Assembly: GCA_026129485.1 (NCBI GenBank)
Contig: JAHCHY010000007.1
Coordinates: 1 to 64,000, forward strand
DNA: 64,000 nucleotides
DNA from: Cyclobacteriaceae bacterium
GTDB taxonomy: Bacteria > Bacteroidota > Bacteroidia > Cytophagales > Cyclobacteriaceae
Reading direction: 5' to 3'
The translations under genes and the position numbers were made by a program. Below the pieces are notes generated by a model that was not told where the DNA came from, ran no database searches, and saw only the letters and a program-made list of their open reading frames with translations. This document shows positions 51,988 through 60,253 of the stretch, one piece after another (position 1 is the first letter of the stretch; each line of letters starts with the position of its first letter).

Positions 51988-53193
51988 CTATCTACAGATT
52001 ACAGCCTCGGTCTTAGCATGTACCGGTACACCAAGCTCTTTTGCTTGCTTCAGATCACTACAAGCCTCCGTATATTTCCCTAACCGGTGCCAGGCCTGGG
52101 CCCGGTTATAAAATGCAAGCCCGTACTCCGGGTAATAGGTGAGGGCTGTAGTATAATCTTCAATGGCATCATTAAACCGGTTAAGCTTCACCATTACGTT
52201 TCCATGACTTAACCAGCCCTTCTCAAATTCGGGTTTAAGGATAATTACCTGTTTGTAATCGGCTAACGCCCCGGCAAAATCGTGCATGCGTTCTTTTATA
52301 AGGCCACGGTCCAGGTAATACTCGTGATTGCCGGCTTCTATTTTGATTGCCTCGTTATAATCGCTTAATGCGCCCTGCAGGTTACCGGAATTTAATCGTA
52401 GCAGCCCTCGTTCGGCATAGGAGTACGGAAGCTTCGGATTAGCCTCAATGGCTTCTGTAAGTAGCTTTTCAGTTTCAGCAGAGTGATGATCATTTCCCAA
52501 CAAAGCAAGGTTATGACGGGCCAGGCTGTTGTCCGTGTCCATTTGCAACACCCGCTTAAAATCGAGGCGCGCTTTTGAGCTGTCGCCTGCCTGTTGCAAG
52601 GCAAGGCCCCGGCCAAGAAAGAAATTGGGTTGATCGGGCTCAAGCATAATGGCTGAATCAAAACATGTAACCGCCTGCGCATAGTTCTTAAGCTTCAGCT
52701 CAATTTGACCGAGGTAATCAAAAAGCATCGGTCTTAAATTATTGCCGGCTGAAAATGCGCGGCCTGCGCCATCATCGCCTTCCTGGGTTTGAAAGAATAC
52801 CGTATTGGTTTCGCCACCGGCAGGCAGTGTGAGCAATTTGATAAAGTCTTCTTTTGCCATCGCCCATTGGCCGTACTCAAACCGGCTCACCGCGCGGCTG
52901 AACAGGGCTTCCTTATTCTCCGGGTTGATCTCAATGAAAATGTTATAATCCGTAAGCGCCCCTTGTTTATCGCCTAATGCTTCGCGTACCTGGCCGCGAC
53001 TGAAATAAGCCTGCATAAAGTAGGGATCAAGGCGAAGGCATTCATTGAAATGCGCCAGGGCGGTCTTGTACAAACGAACAGTAAAAGCGCTCTCGCCCTT
53101 ATCAAAGTAGTGTTGTGCCGTTCGTTTCTCCTGCGCCCAAAGATGCCCAGCGCCAATGAAGACGGCCACGCAGCAAATGCGGATCAAAGCCAT
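51988..53193 (-). CDS. Exported TPR-repeat protein
   Basis: 401-residue protein with a signal peptide (1-20, ending LWAQ) and about nine TPR units over residues 24-395, e.g. 'AQHYFDKGESAFTVRLYKTALAHFNECLRLDPYFMQAYFSRGQVREALGDKQGALTDYN'. No other domain is present. Such proteins act as periplasmic scaffolds; partners are unknown. It is a single minus-strand gene. The 230 bases on its 5' side separate it from the divergent ku gene and hold no ORF of note. Confidence 0.88.
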   Translation of the reverse strand: MALIRICCVAVFIGAGHLWAQEKRTAQHYFDKGESAFTVRLYKTALAHFNECLRLDPYFMQAYFSRGQVREALGDKQGALTDYNIFIEINPENKEALFSRAVSRFEYGQWAMAKEDFIKLLTLPAGGETNTVFFQTQEGDDGAGRAFSAGNNLRPMLFDYLGQIELKLKNYAQAVTCFDSAIMLEPDQPNFFLGRGLALQQAGDSSKARLDFKRVLQMDTDNSLARHNLALLGNDHHSAETEKLLTEAIEANPKLPYSYAERGLLRLNSGNLQGALSDYNEAIKIEAGNHEYYLDRGLIKERMHDFAGALADYKQVIILKPEFEKGWLSHGNVMVKLNRFNDAIEDYTTALTYYPEYGLAFYNRAQAWHRLGKYTEACSDLKQAKELGVPVHAKTEAVICR

Positions 53194-53423
53194 GGTGAAA
53201 GTTGCTGATTATCTTATCAAAAGCAAAGTTGCTTAACGAGGCGTTAACATCATTTTAGTGTTATTGAGCCTATCAGACATGAATGTATCCCGACATTTTT
53301 CAATGGCACCTTGTCTTTCAAACCACCTTTTTTGTCGCATTCACCCCCTAAACGCAATTTTGAAAAGATATTCACAACCAATAACTTAGCAGCCTGCTCT
53401 TAATTTTTTAAACTAAGATATTT

Positions 53424-54272
53424 ATGCGGGCTATCTGGAAAGGACACATTCAGTTTTCACTGGTTACAATCCCGGTTCGGATTTACAATGCGATTGATAC
53501 AGGCTTAACCATCAGCTTCAACCTGCTGAGCCGGGATGGGCACAACCCGGTCAGCTATGAAAAGAAAGACAAGGTTACCGGCCAGCCGTTGAAGACCGAG
53601 GACATTGTAAAGGGCTACCAGTATGAGCCCGGGCAGTTCGTAATTATTGAACAGGAGGACCTGAACAAGGTAAAGCTCAAGAGCGAGAAAATAATTGAGC
53701 TGGAAGGCTTTGTAAAAGCAGAAGAGGTTCATCATACCTTGTTTGAGTCGCCCTATTTCATTGGGCCGGATGGCGACATAGCAGCCAAAACGTATGGCCT
53801 CTTATGCCAGACTTTAAAAGAAAGCGGCAAAGTGGGCGTGGGGAAAGTTGTTTTGCGCGACCGCGAAACCCCGGTATTGATTTCCCCGCACGAAGGAGGC
53901 ATCCTGATGTACCGGTTGCGGTATCCAAACGAAGTACGCAAGATGAATGAAGTGCCCCAGTTGCTTGAAGTAAAAGCTGACAAGGAACAACTGAAGCTGG
54001 CCAAAACCCTGGTGGATTCCATGACCACCTCATTCAGTAAAATAGAAATGAAAGACCATTACTATGATGCGTTAAAAGCGATTATCGATGCCAAAATTGC
54101 CGGTAAGGAAATTGTGATGGTGGCCGAAGAAGAGCCACAGGTAGTGGATATTATGACGGCACTGAAAGCAAGCATTGAAGCTGCCAAAAAGAAACCCATG
54201 GAAAAGGCCAAGGGCGCTACCATGAAGGTGGAAAAGGAAACCAAAAAAGCAGCACGCAGAAAAGCCGGCTGA
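53424..54272 (+). CDS. ku: Bacterial Ku protein
   Basis: DNA end-binding protein of non-homologous end joining (NHEJ), 282 residues. The core begins 'MRAIWKGHIQFSLVTIPVRIYNAID', the usual Ku start. It continues with the beta-barrel ring segments 'LSRDGHNPVSYEKKDKVTGQPLKTEDIVKGYQYE' and 'GVGKVVLRDRETPVLISPHEGGILMYRLRY'. The basic tail (last 35 residues) is typical of single-chain bacterial Ku and aids DNA loading. The ligase LigD, the usual partner, is not in this window. The gene is followed after 46 bases by a small TPR gene that has its own promoter. Confidence 0.95.
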   Translation: MRAIWKGHIQFSLVTIPVRIYNAIDTGLTISFNLLSRDGHNPVSYEKKDKVTGQPLKTEDIVKGYQYEPGQFVIIEQEDLNKVKLKSEKIIELEGFVKAEEVHHTLFESPYFIGPDGDIAAKTYGLLCQTLKESGKVGVGKVVLRDRETPVLISPHEGGILMYRLRYPNEVRKMNEVPQLLEVKADKEQLKLAKTLVDSMTTSFSKIEMKDHYYDALKAIIDAKIAGKEIVMVAEEEPQVVDIMTALKASIEAAKKKPMEKAKGATMKVEKETKKAARRKAG

Positions 54273-54306
54273 TCTCCTGCCAACAAGCAAGCCAGTTGAA
54301 TTTGGT

Positions 54307-54314
54307 TAACTTTG
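54307..54314 (+). promoter_or_regulatory. -7 element TAACTTTG for the TPR gene
   Basis: An exact TAnnTTTG match sits four bases upstream of the ATG at 54319. Transcription would start on or just after the start codon region, so a leaderless mRNA is likely if this promoter is used. Confidence 0.5.
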
Positions 54315-54318
54315 TACT

Positions 54319-54918
54319 ATGGCCAAAGTAATCCAGTTTCCGGTTCCCAATCCTGAAAAGTTCGGATTCAAGCCGGTTCGGAAAAAGAAACCCGGTACCG
54401 AACCCGGTAAGCATGGCCAGTTGCATTTGTTCGGTGGGGCCAGGGTTGTAAACCTGAATAACCTCACGCCATTTGAAGAAGCGCTGATCTTAGATGAGCA
54501 GGGCGACAGCCGGGCCGGTGCTCAATATCAGAAAGCCATTGATGCCGGAGATTCCTTAGCCGATGCTTATTGTAACCTGGGCATTATCGAATCCGGCAAG
54601 CGGCAATACACCAAAGCCATAGATTGCTTTACGCGTGCCCTCAAAGCTGACCCCCGGCACTTTGAAGTACACTATAACCTCGCCAATGTCTATGCGGAAA
54701 TCGGGAACCAGGCGCTTGCCAAAATTCATTACGAGGTTTCTATTGAGATTGAACCGACTTTCCCCAACAGCTACTTTAACCTGGGGATTACGCTGGCCAT
54801 GAACAAGGAGATTGAAGAAGCTATCCAGAGCTTGCTCACCTACCGGAAGCTTGCCGGTAAAGAAGACCAGGGGCAGGCAGAAGACCTGATCGCCAGCCTG
54901 ATGCGATCGCTCCGCTGA
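54319..54918 (+). CDS. Small cytoplasmic TPR protein
   Basis: 199-residue protein without signal peptide. A basic, Pro-rich N-terminus ('FPVPNPEKFGFKPVRKKKPG') is followed by about four TPRs ('EEALILDEQGDSRAGAQYQKAIDAGDSLADAYCNLGIIESGKRQYTKAIDCFTRALKADP'). A protein-interaction role is inferred from the repeats. It lies downstream of ku, but with its own -7 box, and its stop is one base from the convergent DUF3667 stop. Confidence 0.85.
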   Translation: MAKVIQFPVPNPEKFGFKPVRKKKPGTEPGKHGQLHLFGGARVVNLNNLTPFEEALILDEQGDSRAGAQYQKAIDAGDSLADAYCNLGIIESGKRQYTKAIDCFTRALKADPRHFEVHYNLANVYAEIGNQALAKIHYEVSIEIEPTFPNSYFNLGITLAMNKEIEEAIQSLLTYRKLAGKEDQGQAEDLIASLMRSLR

Positions 54919-54919
54919 A

Positions 54920-55735
54920 TCAGAGCATAAAGATGGTAACAAAGAAAAGTATGCTGCGGTAAATCTCAAGCGCCACCTTCAGAAACAAGATCAGGATTAC
55001 CGACTTCAATACCAGCCGCCAGTTGCGCTCACCGTAAAAGGTGTAGCTGCTTCGCAATACAAAATACAGGTTCGTGGAAATGAATATTATCGTCAGGATG
55101 GTTTCATCCAGGTAAGCGCCTAAGCCAAACAGCCGCACGATTATGGTAAGCAGGATAGCGTTTACAACTAAGTTAAAGCTTGCAAGCTCTACCGCATACC
55201 CCACATGATCCATAAAGAACTTGTTCTTTTTCCAATACAGAAAATTGAGCGGTAGCGAGCTGATCACCACAAAAACCATCACCATCAGCTTGGCTAAGCT
55301 TGCCGTCTTCAGGTTGTAAATCATGGCAAAAGCATTTACATCCACGCGCAGGTTTACGGCTTTGGCGGCAATAAGCGTTTTATAAAATTCGCTGAAGGGC
55401 GACATCAGCTGTGTATGGAGAGAAGCATTAAAAAGCTGTATAAGCGGGAAGAAGAAATAGACGAGGTTGAGCACGAAAAACAGCGACATCGGGCTGATGT
55501 TCTTCACCCGTTTGCCGGCCGCAAAGTCGCGGGCAACTGTGCCCGGATCCCGAAGCACCTGCCATAGCGTTCGGATAAACTTGCTATCGGCAAATGTGAC
55601 AGTAAGCAGAACAGAGTTCAGGATAGATTTGAATGACTTATCTTTTTTGGTAAGAACTTTTTCGCCACACAGGTTACAGAAGTTACCGGTAAACTCGTTG
55701 CTACAGCTTTTACAGATGTGGTGATTTCCTGGCAT
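54920..55735 (-). CDS. DUF3667 membrane protein
   Basis: 271-residue protein. A zinc-ribbon-like N-terminus has Cys8-x2-Cys11 and Cys20-x2-Cys23 ('ICKSCSNEFTGNFCNLCGEK'). It is followed by 'IRTLWQVLRDPGTVARDFAAGKRVKNISPMSLFFVLNLVYFFF' and about five membrane helices. This is the pattern of DUF3667, a Bacteroidota family of unknown function. The gene is minus-strand, convergent with the TPR gene and 19 bases downstream of the HEAT-like gene, so both are probably transcribed together. Confidence 0.85.
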   Translation of the reverse strand: MPGNHHICKSCSNEFTGNFCNLCGEKVLTKKDKSFKSILNSVLLTVTFADSKFIRTLWQVLRDPGTVARDFAAGKRVKNISPMSLFFVLNLVYFFFPLIQLFNASLHTQLMSPFSEFYKTLIAAKAVNLRVDVNAFAMIYNLKTASLAKLMVMVFVVISSLPLNFLYWKKNKFFMDHVGYAVELASFNLVVNAILLTIIVRLFGLGAYLDETILTIIFISTNLYFVLRSSYTFYGERNWRLVLKSVILILFLKVALEIYRSILFFVTIFML

Positions 55736-55754
55736 GCCTGCAAATGTACGGCAA

Positions 55755-56261
55755 CTACCTGAGTTGCTTCAGTACACGTTTCGCTCTGGAGATAAACCCG
55801 GCAGAACCATACGGCAACTGGCTTTCGATGATGGGAATGATTTCGTTTTTAAGCTCCTGGTTCTCCTTAGCCAGGTTGGCCAGCACGGTCATGGCAAATG
55901 CTTTAACAGCAATGGGCTCCTTACCAGTCATAAAAGCAAAGCAGCAATCCGCTATGCGTCCCTGATACCGGGTTGGGATTTTAACGAACTGAAGCGCCCG
56001 CAGAAGATTGCGTTTTACCGCATCGGGTTGGCTGGGCGAAGCAAGCAGCTTAGACACTGCACTATAATGCGGATTAAGTAATTGTGGTTGTTGCTCCACA
56101 CAATAGCTCATAGGCCATGCGGCCCGCTGGGTTATGCGATAAGGGCCCTGGATAAGTACCTGCATCAGCTCATCAAACCTGTGCTGGTCGCTCACATAAC
56201 GTACAATTCTGTCGCGTTGGGCTTTTGTTTGAGGCTGCTCCAGCATTTCTACCAGTTTCAT
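55755..56261 (-). CDS. HEAT-like alpha-helical protein
   Basis: About 168-residue soluble protein composed of short helical hairpins ('PYRITQRAAWPMSYCVEQQPQLLNPHYSAVSKLLASPSQPDAVKRNLLRALQFVKI', 'ITRYQGRIADCCFAFMTGKEPIAVKAFAMTVLANLAKEN'), consistent with HEAT or ARM repeats. No active-site pattern was recognised. An in-frame upstream ATG at 56270 adds three residues. It lies upstream of DUF3667 on the same strand. Confidence 0.7.
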   Translation of the reverse strand: MKLVEMLEQPQTKAQRDRIVRYVSDQHRFDELMQVLIQGPYRITQRAAWPMSYCVEQQPQLLNPHYSAVSKLLASPSQPDAVKRNLLRALQFVKIPTRYQGRIADCCFAFMTGKEPIAVKAFAMTVLANLAKENQELKNEIIPIIESQLPYGSAGFISRAKRVLKQLR

Positions 56262-56355
56262 AGTCAGCAAATTAGGTTAAATGTAAAAATTATAACTAAC
56301 TGATTTACTGTATTTTTAACCAATTCATATTAACTTTAAATTTAATAATAAACCG

Positions 56356-56457
56356 ATGGAGTATATGATGCTCATTTTTACCATCGCAGCCACAGCATTT
56401 TTTCAACTGGGTTTGTGCTTTTTCTGCTTTTACATGAAGCAGTCGCGCACCGCCTGA
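56356..56457 (+). CDS. 33-residue single-span membrane protein
   Basis: Small open frame starting ATG at 56356: MEYMMLIFTIAATAFF, then QLGLCFFCFYMKQSRTA, stop TGA 56455-56457. It consists almost entirely of one hydrophobic helix with a basic end (KQSR), so it would be inserted in the membrane with its C-terminus in the cytoplasm. A TAACTTTA box (one mismatch to the -7 consensus) precedes it closely. It lies between the HEAT-like gene and the ABC-F gene, where no other gene is present. The function is unknown; similar tiny Bacteroidota membrane proteins modify transporters or sense stress. Confidence 0.55.
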   Translation: MEYMMLIFTIAATAFFQLGLCFFCFYMKQSRTA

Positions 56458-56530
56458 CCTGAAAGCTGTTCTGCAAGATTTTATTTTTACAGATACCCGT
56501 TACCATAACTTCGGGCTGGTTGTCTTGTGC

Positions 56531-56538
56531 TAACTTTG
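56531..56538 (+). promoter_or_regulatory. -7 element TAACTTTG for the ABC-F gene
   Basis: An exact TAnnTTTG match 22 bases upstream of the GTG start at 56561. It would give a leader of about 16 bases. Confidence 0.55.
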
Positions 56539-56560
56539 CGGACTTAATCTATCAGGGTTC

Positions 56561-58417
56561 GTGAATTATTTGTCAGCAGAAGGAATTGCCAAGTCGTTTA
56601 ATGATCGTTGGCTGTTCAGGGATATTACGTTAGGCATTGGGCAGGGAGAGAAGCTTGCATTGGTTGGAGAAAATGGTACCGGCAAATCAACCTTGCTGAA
56701 AATACTTACCAGGCAACTGTCAACTGACTCCGGGGCGATCAGTATCCGCGAAGGAATCCGTTCGGGGTTCCTGATCCAGCAGCCTGATGCCGATGATCAA
56801 CTCACCGTTAAGGAAATCATTTTCGATAAGCATAATCGTGTGGCTGCGGCTGTCAATGAATATGAATCCTGTCTGCACGATCCGGAAGTTTCACCCGAAC
56901 GGATGCAACATGCGCTGGAGCAAATGGAAGCGCTGAATGCCTGGGATTATGATGCAAAGGTGCAGACCATTACCGGTAAACTGGGCATAACCAACCTGGA
57001 ACAGCCTTTTGGCGAACTCTCCGGTGGCCAGCGCAAGCGGATCTTCCTGGCTCAAATGCTGCTGGCCGAGCCTGATCTCATCATCATGGACGAGCCCACC
57101 AACCACTTAGACCTAGAGGCTATCGAATGGCTGGAAAGTTACCTGGGCGGACAGAACATAACCCTGCTGATGGTTACCCACGATCGTTACTTTCTGGACA
57201 ACGTAGCTAACGAGATTCTGGAGCTTGACCGGGGTAAACTTTATAGGTATAGAGGTAACTATGCCTATTTTTTAGAAAAGAAATCGGAACGGGAAGAGAT
57301 GCTGAAAACCGAGGTAGCCAAGGCCCGTAACCTGCTGAAGAAGGAGCTGGAATGGATGCGCAAGCAACCCAAAGCCCGGGGCACGAAAGCCAAGTACCGC
57401 ATCGATGCCTTCTACGATCTGCAGGAAAAAGCATCGGTAAACCTGAAGAAAGACAAGCTTGAGCTGGACGTGCAGGAAGCCCGGCAGGGCGGTAAAGTGC
57501 TGGAGCTTCACAGCGTGAACAAACGCTTTGGCGATGCCGTAATGGTGAACAATTTTACCTACACGTTCAGGAAAAAAGATCGCATCGGGATCGTAGGCAA
57601 GAACGGTGTGGGCAAGTCAACCTTCCTGGATTTGCTTACCGGTAAAGCCAAGCCCGATAGTGGTGAAATCATTCCGGGAGTAACAACCAAAATCGGGTAC
57701 TTCACACAGGAAGTAGAAGATCTGAACCCGGCCCACCGTGTAATTGAAGAAGTAAAAGAGATAGCCGAGTTTATAACACTGGCCGATGGCTCGCAGGTGT
57801 CCGCTTCCAAATTCCTGGATACGTTTTTGTTTTCGCCCGAAAAGCAATACAACTTTATTGAGAAGCTGAGTGGCGGAGAGAAAAAACGGCTTCAGCTTTT
57901 GAAAGTGCTGGTGCGTAACCCGAACTTCTTAGTATTGGATGAACCCACCAACGATTTTGATATCGACACGCTGAATGTGCTGGAGGAGTTTCTCGAAAAA
58001 TTTAACGGTTGCCTGGTGCTGGTTTCGCACGATCGCTACTTTATGGATCACCTGGTGGAACAACTTTTTGTTTTTGAAGGTGATGGCAAAATCCGGTTGT
58101 TCAATGGTAATTATTCTGACTACCGCCTGTGGGCCGATGAAGAAATCCCGGAGTCTGCGATAAAAGAAACGGTTGCCGAAACAAAACCGGAACAAGCCAA
58201 AAAGCGGCTTAATTTCAAGGAAAAGCAGGAATTTGAGCTGTTACCATCCGAAATCCAGCACCTGGAAAACCGGAAAGAAAGCCTTACCCGTGAGCTGAAC
58301 AGCGGAATTACTGACCATGTAAGGCTGCAGGAGCTTGCCGGGCAGGTAAAGCAGGTTGGAGAGGAGCTGGAAATCAAAACCATGCGTTGGCTGGAATTGT
58401 CGGAATTGGAAGGCTGA
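56561..58417 (+). CDS. ABC-F ribosome-associated ATPase (Uup-like)
   Basis: 618-residue soluble protein with two ABC ATPase domains and no membrane part. Walker A motifs are GENGTGKST (36-44) and 'GKNGVGKST'; signatures are 'LSGGQRKR' and 'LSGGEKKR'. The inter-domain linker ('EEMLKTEVAKARNLLKKELEWMRKQPKARGTKAKYRI') and the C-terminal coiled coil (about 555-618) match the Uup subgroup. ABC-F proteins act on the ribosome, resolving stalled states, or in some cases protect against antibiotics. Start is GTG 56561. Confidence 0.93.
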   Translation: MNYLSAEGIAKSFNDRWLFRDITLGIGQGEKLALVGENGTGKSTLLKILTRQLSTDSGAISIREGIRSGFLIQQPDADDQLTVKEIIFDKHNRVAAAVNEYESCLHDPEVSPERMQHALEQMEALNAWDYDAKVQTITGKLGITNLEQPFGELSGGQRKRIFLAQMLLAEPDLIIMDEPTNHLDLEAIEWLESYLGGQNITLLMVTHDRYFLDNVANEILELDRGKLYRYRGNYAYFLEKKSEREEMLKTEVAKARNLLKKELEWMRKQPKARGTKAKYRIDAFYDLQEKASVNLKKDKLELDVQEARQGGKVLELHSVNKRFGDAVMVNNFTYTFRKKDRIGIVGKNGVGKSTFLDLLTGKAKPDSGEIIPGVTTKIGYFTQEVEDLNPAHRVIEEVKEIAEFITLADGSQVSASKFLDTFLFSPEKQYNFIEKLSGGEKKRLQLLKVLVRNPNFLVLDEPTNDFDIDTLNVLEEFLEKFNGCLVLVSHDRYFMDHLVEQLFVFEGDGKIRLFNGNYSDYRLWADEEIPESAIKETVAETKPEQAKKRLNFKEKQEFELLPSEIQHLENRKESLTRELNSGITDHVRLQELAGQVKQVGEELEIKTMRWLELSELEG

Positions 58418-58437
58418 TACCGCTTAACCGAAATCCG

Positions 58438-58467
58438 TTTGCCATTGAAAATCAACCTGTATCTTTG
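58438..58467 (+). promoter_or_regulatory. Promoter of the sigma-factor gene
   Basis: TTTG at 58438-58441, an 18-base spacer and TATCTTTG at 58460-58467 form a complete -33/-7 match. The -7 box lies within an in-frame upstream GTG (58467), so translation more likely starts at the next GTG, 58482. Confidence 0.65.
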
Positions 58468-58481
58468 TGCTTTATTTACCG

Positions 58482-59102
58482 GTGACACACGCTCAGACCA
58501 TAACGCTTTACCAACCGCTGCTGCACCAGATTGCGTACAACCTTTTGCGTTGTAAAGCAGACGCTGAAGACATTGTGCAGGAAACTTTTGCCCGGTGGCT
58601 TACCATCGATCAGACCAAAATCGAAAACACGAAGGCATACCTGATGCGGGCTGTTACCAACAACTGTTTCAGGCACCTGGAGGCGTTGAAGAAAACCCGG
58701 CTTGTAAACTGGGATCAGTTGAGTGTAAAAGACTGGGTGGGTAAGTTTAAGGAAATCGACATATCGCATATCGATGTGGAAAAAGAGCTTTCGGCCGCCT
58801 TCAAGGTTATTCAACACAAACTGGAACCGTTGGAACGTGCCGCCTACCTGCTGCGCGAAGTTTTCGATTTCGACTATCATGAAATCCAGGAAGTGCTGAA
58901 CAAAAAGGCTGACCATTGCCGGCAGTTGTTCAGCCGGGCCAGCAAAAAGATTGCAGCCGAGAAGAGTAAGATTCATATCGGCCTGCCCGACACATCACAT
59001 CTGTTTGAAAGTTTCAAAAAAGCCTGCCATTTCGAAGATGCGCAGGAGTTTATCCAGCACCTGGAAGCCGATATCAGGCAGGCGCTTTCGGCCAAAAAAT
59101 AA
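58482..59102 (+). CDS. Sigma-70 family (ECF-type) RNA polymerase sigma factor
   Basis: About 206-residue sigma factor. Region 2 is 'LHQIAYNLLRCKADAEDIVQETFARWL' and 'TKAYLMRAVTNNCFRHL'. Region 4 is 'LEPLERAAYLLREVFDFDYHEIQEVLNKKADHCRQLFSRASKKI'. A short helical tail (about 45 residues) follows, reminiscent of a truncated SigJ-type sigma. No anti-sigma gene is adjacent. Its targets are unknown. GTG 58482 is chosen because the alternative upstream GTG sits inside the promoter. Confidence 0.88.
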   Translation: MTHAQTITLYQPLLHQIAYNLLRCKADAEDIVQETFARWLTIDQTKIENTKAYLMRAVTNNCFRHLEALKKTRLVNWDQLSVKDWVGKFKEIDISHIDVEKELSAAFKVIQHKLEPLERAAYLLREVFDFDYHEIQEVLNKKADHCRQLFSRASKKIAAEKSKIHIGLPDTSHLFESFKKACHFEDAQEFIQHLEADIRQALSAKK

Positions 59103-59190
59103 TTCCGGCTTTTTGTCACAAAACCGGTACAAACCGATCTTACAGGTATAACGGGGAAATTCTGTTTGTTTAACATTTTAACCTACCTGT

Positions 59191-59961
59191 ATGAAGGAAA
59201 TCCTGATTTTTTTTGTAGCGCACTGGTATTTGTCGCTTTTCTTCCAAACATTCTTTTTGCATCGGTATGCCTCGCACAAGGCATTTACCATGAACAAATT
59301 CACGGAGAGAGTTTTCTTTGTCCTTACCTGGATTTTTCAAGGTTCCAATTACCTGAGCCCGTTTGGCTACGGAACCATGCACCGTATGCATCATGCCTAT
59401 GCAGATACCGAGAACGATCCGCATTCGCCTATGTATGATGAAACCATCTGGAACATGATGTGGAAAACCAAAACGATCTATTCCGATATAGCCAACGGAA
59501 GGGTGGTGCCTGACAGCCGGTTTACAGAGGGCGTACCGCGTTGGGATGCTTTCGATAAGATCGCGCGTTCCTGGCCATCGCGCATTTTCTGGGGCGTATT
59601 ATACGTGCTGTTTTATGTGAAATTCGCTACCGTATGGTGGTTATGGCTGTTTTTACCCATCCAGTTTTTAATGAGCCCGGTTCATGGCGCCATTATTAAC
59701 TGGTTTGCGCATAAATACGGTTATACCAATTTTGAGGTGCGCGATACCTCCAAAAACTTCCTGCCTGTGGATGTGCTGATGATGGGCGAGAGCTATCACA
59801 ACAACCACCACAAATTCGGCTCACGCGCAAATTTCGGGGGAATCCGATGGCACGAAATCGATCCCACGTATTATATTATTCGGGTGCTGGACAAAATAGG
59901 CGTTATTCGTTTGGCCAAACAAAAGGAGATAAGGCTGGAACGAATTGACCGGGCTGCTTAA
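59191..59961 (+). CDS. Acyl-CoA / fatty acid desaturase
   Basis: Membrane di-iron desaturase, 256 residues. The histidine boxes are HRYASH (24-29), HRMHH (64-68) and 'SYHNNHH' (about 200-206), with extra His near 168-175. It probably introduces a double bond into acyl chains, adjusting membrane fluidity. Its position before the cold-shock gene fits a low-temperature response, but linkage in one transcript is not shown, since the cold-shock gene has its own -7 box. Its C-terminus ends 50 bases upstream of that gene. Confidence 0.92.
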   Translation: MKEILIFFVAHWYLSLFFQTFFLHRYASHKAFTMNKFTERVFFVLTWIFQGSNYLSPFGYGTMHRMHHAYADTENDPHSPMYDETIWNMMWKTKTIYSDIANGRVVPDSRFTEGVPRWDAFDKIARSWPSRIFWGVLYVLFYVKFATVWWLWLFLPIQFLMSPVHGAIINWFAHKYGYTNFEVRDTSKNFLPVDVLMMGESYHNNHHKFGSRANFGGIRWHEIDPTYYIIRVLDKIGVIRLAKQKEIRLERIDRAA

Positions 59962-59979
59962 TGATTCGGATAATATCCG

Positions 59980-59987
59980 TATTTTTG
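59980..59987 (+). promoter_or_regulatory. -7 element TATTTTTG for the cold-shock gene
   Basis: An exact TAnnTTTG match 24 bases before the cold-shock ATG at 60012. It would yield a leader of about 18 bases, much shorter than the long 5' region known from E. coli cspA. Confidence 0.5.
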
Positions 59988-60011
59988 CCGGATAATTTTT
60001 AACAAATCATA

Positions 60012-60206
60012 ATGAAAGAAGGAACAGTAAAATTCTTTAACGAAACCAAAGGATTCGGTTTTGTGAAAGAAACGGCAACGGGTCAGGAGTACTTTGTACA
60101 TGTGTCGGGGTTGGTGGATCGGATTCGTGAGAATGACCACATTACTTTTGAGCTGAAGGAAGGAAAAAAAGGTTTGAATGCAGTTAACGTACGCGTTACT
60201 AACTAA
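60012..60206 (+). CDS. Cold-shock domain protein
   Basis: 64-residue nucleic-acid chaperone. The RNA-binding motifs RNP1 (KGFGFV, residues 13-18) and RNP2 (YFVHV, about 29-33) are intact: 'GTVKFFNETKGFGFV' and 'YFVHVSGL'. It binds single-stranded RNA and DNA and loosens RNA structure, especially in the cold. Length and sequence are standard. It lies between the desaturase and a strong terminator. Confidence 0.97.
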   Translation: MKEGTVKFFNETKGFGFVKETATGQEYFVHVSGLVDRIRENDHITFELKEGKKGLNAVNVRVTN

Positions 60207-60223
60207 TAACTAATTTTTCGAGT

Positions 60224-60253
60224 GAAAAAGCCCCGCCACAAGCGGGGTTTTTT
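60224..60253 (+). terminator. Rho-independent terminator after the cold-shock gene
   Basis: A GC stem CCCCGC (60231-60236) / GCGGGG (60242-60247) with loop CACAA, preceded by A-tract and followed by six T (60248-60253). The mirror A/T tracts would also end transcription of the convergent glycosidase gene, whose stop codon overlaps the T-run. Confidence 0.93.

Noticed and set aside
59105-59130. CCGG-TTTTTG / CAAAA-CCGG hairpin after the sigma-factor gene as a terminator
   Set aside because: The stem needs a bulge and has no T-run; it was too weak to list.
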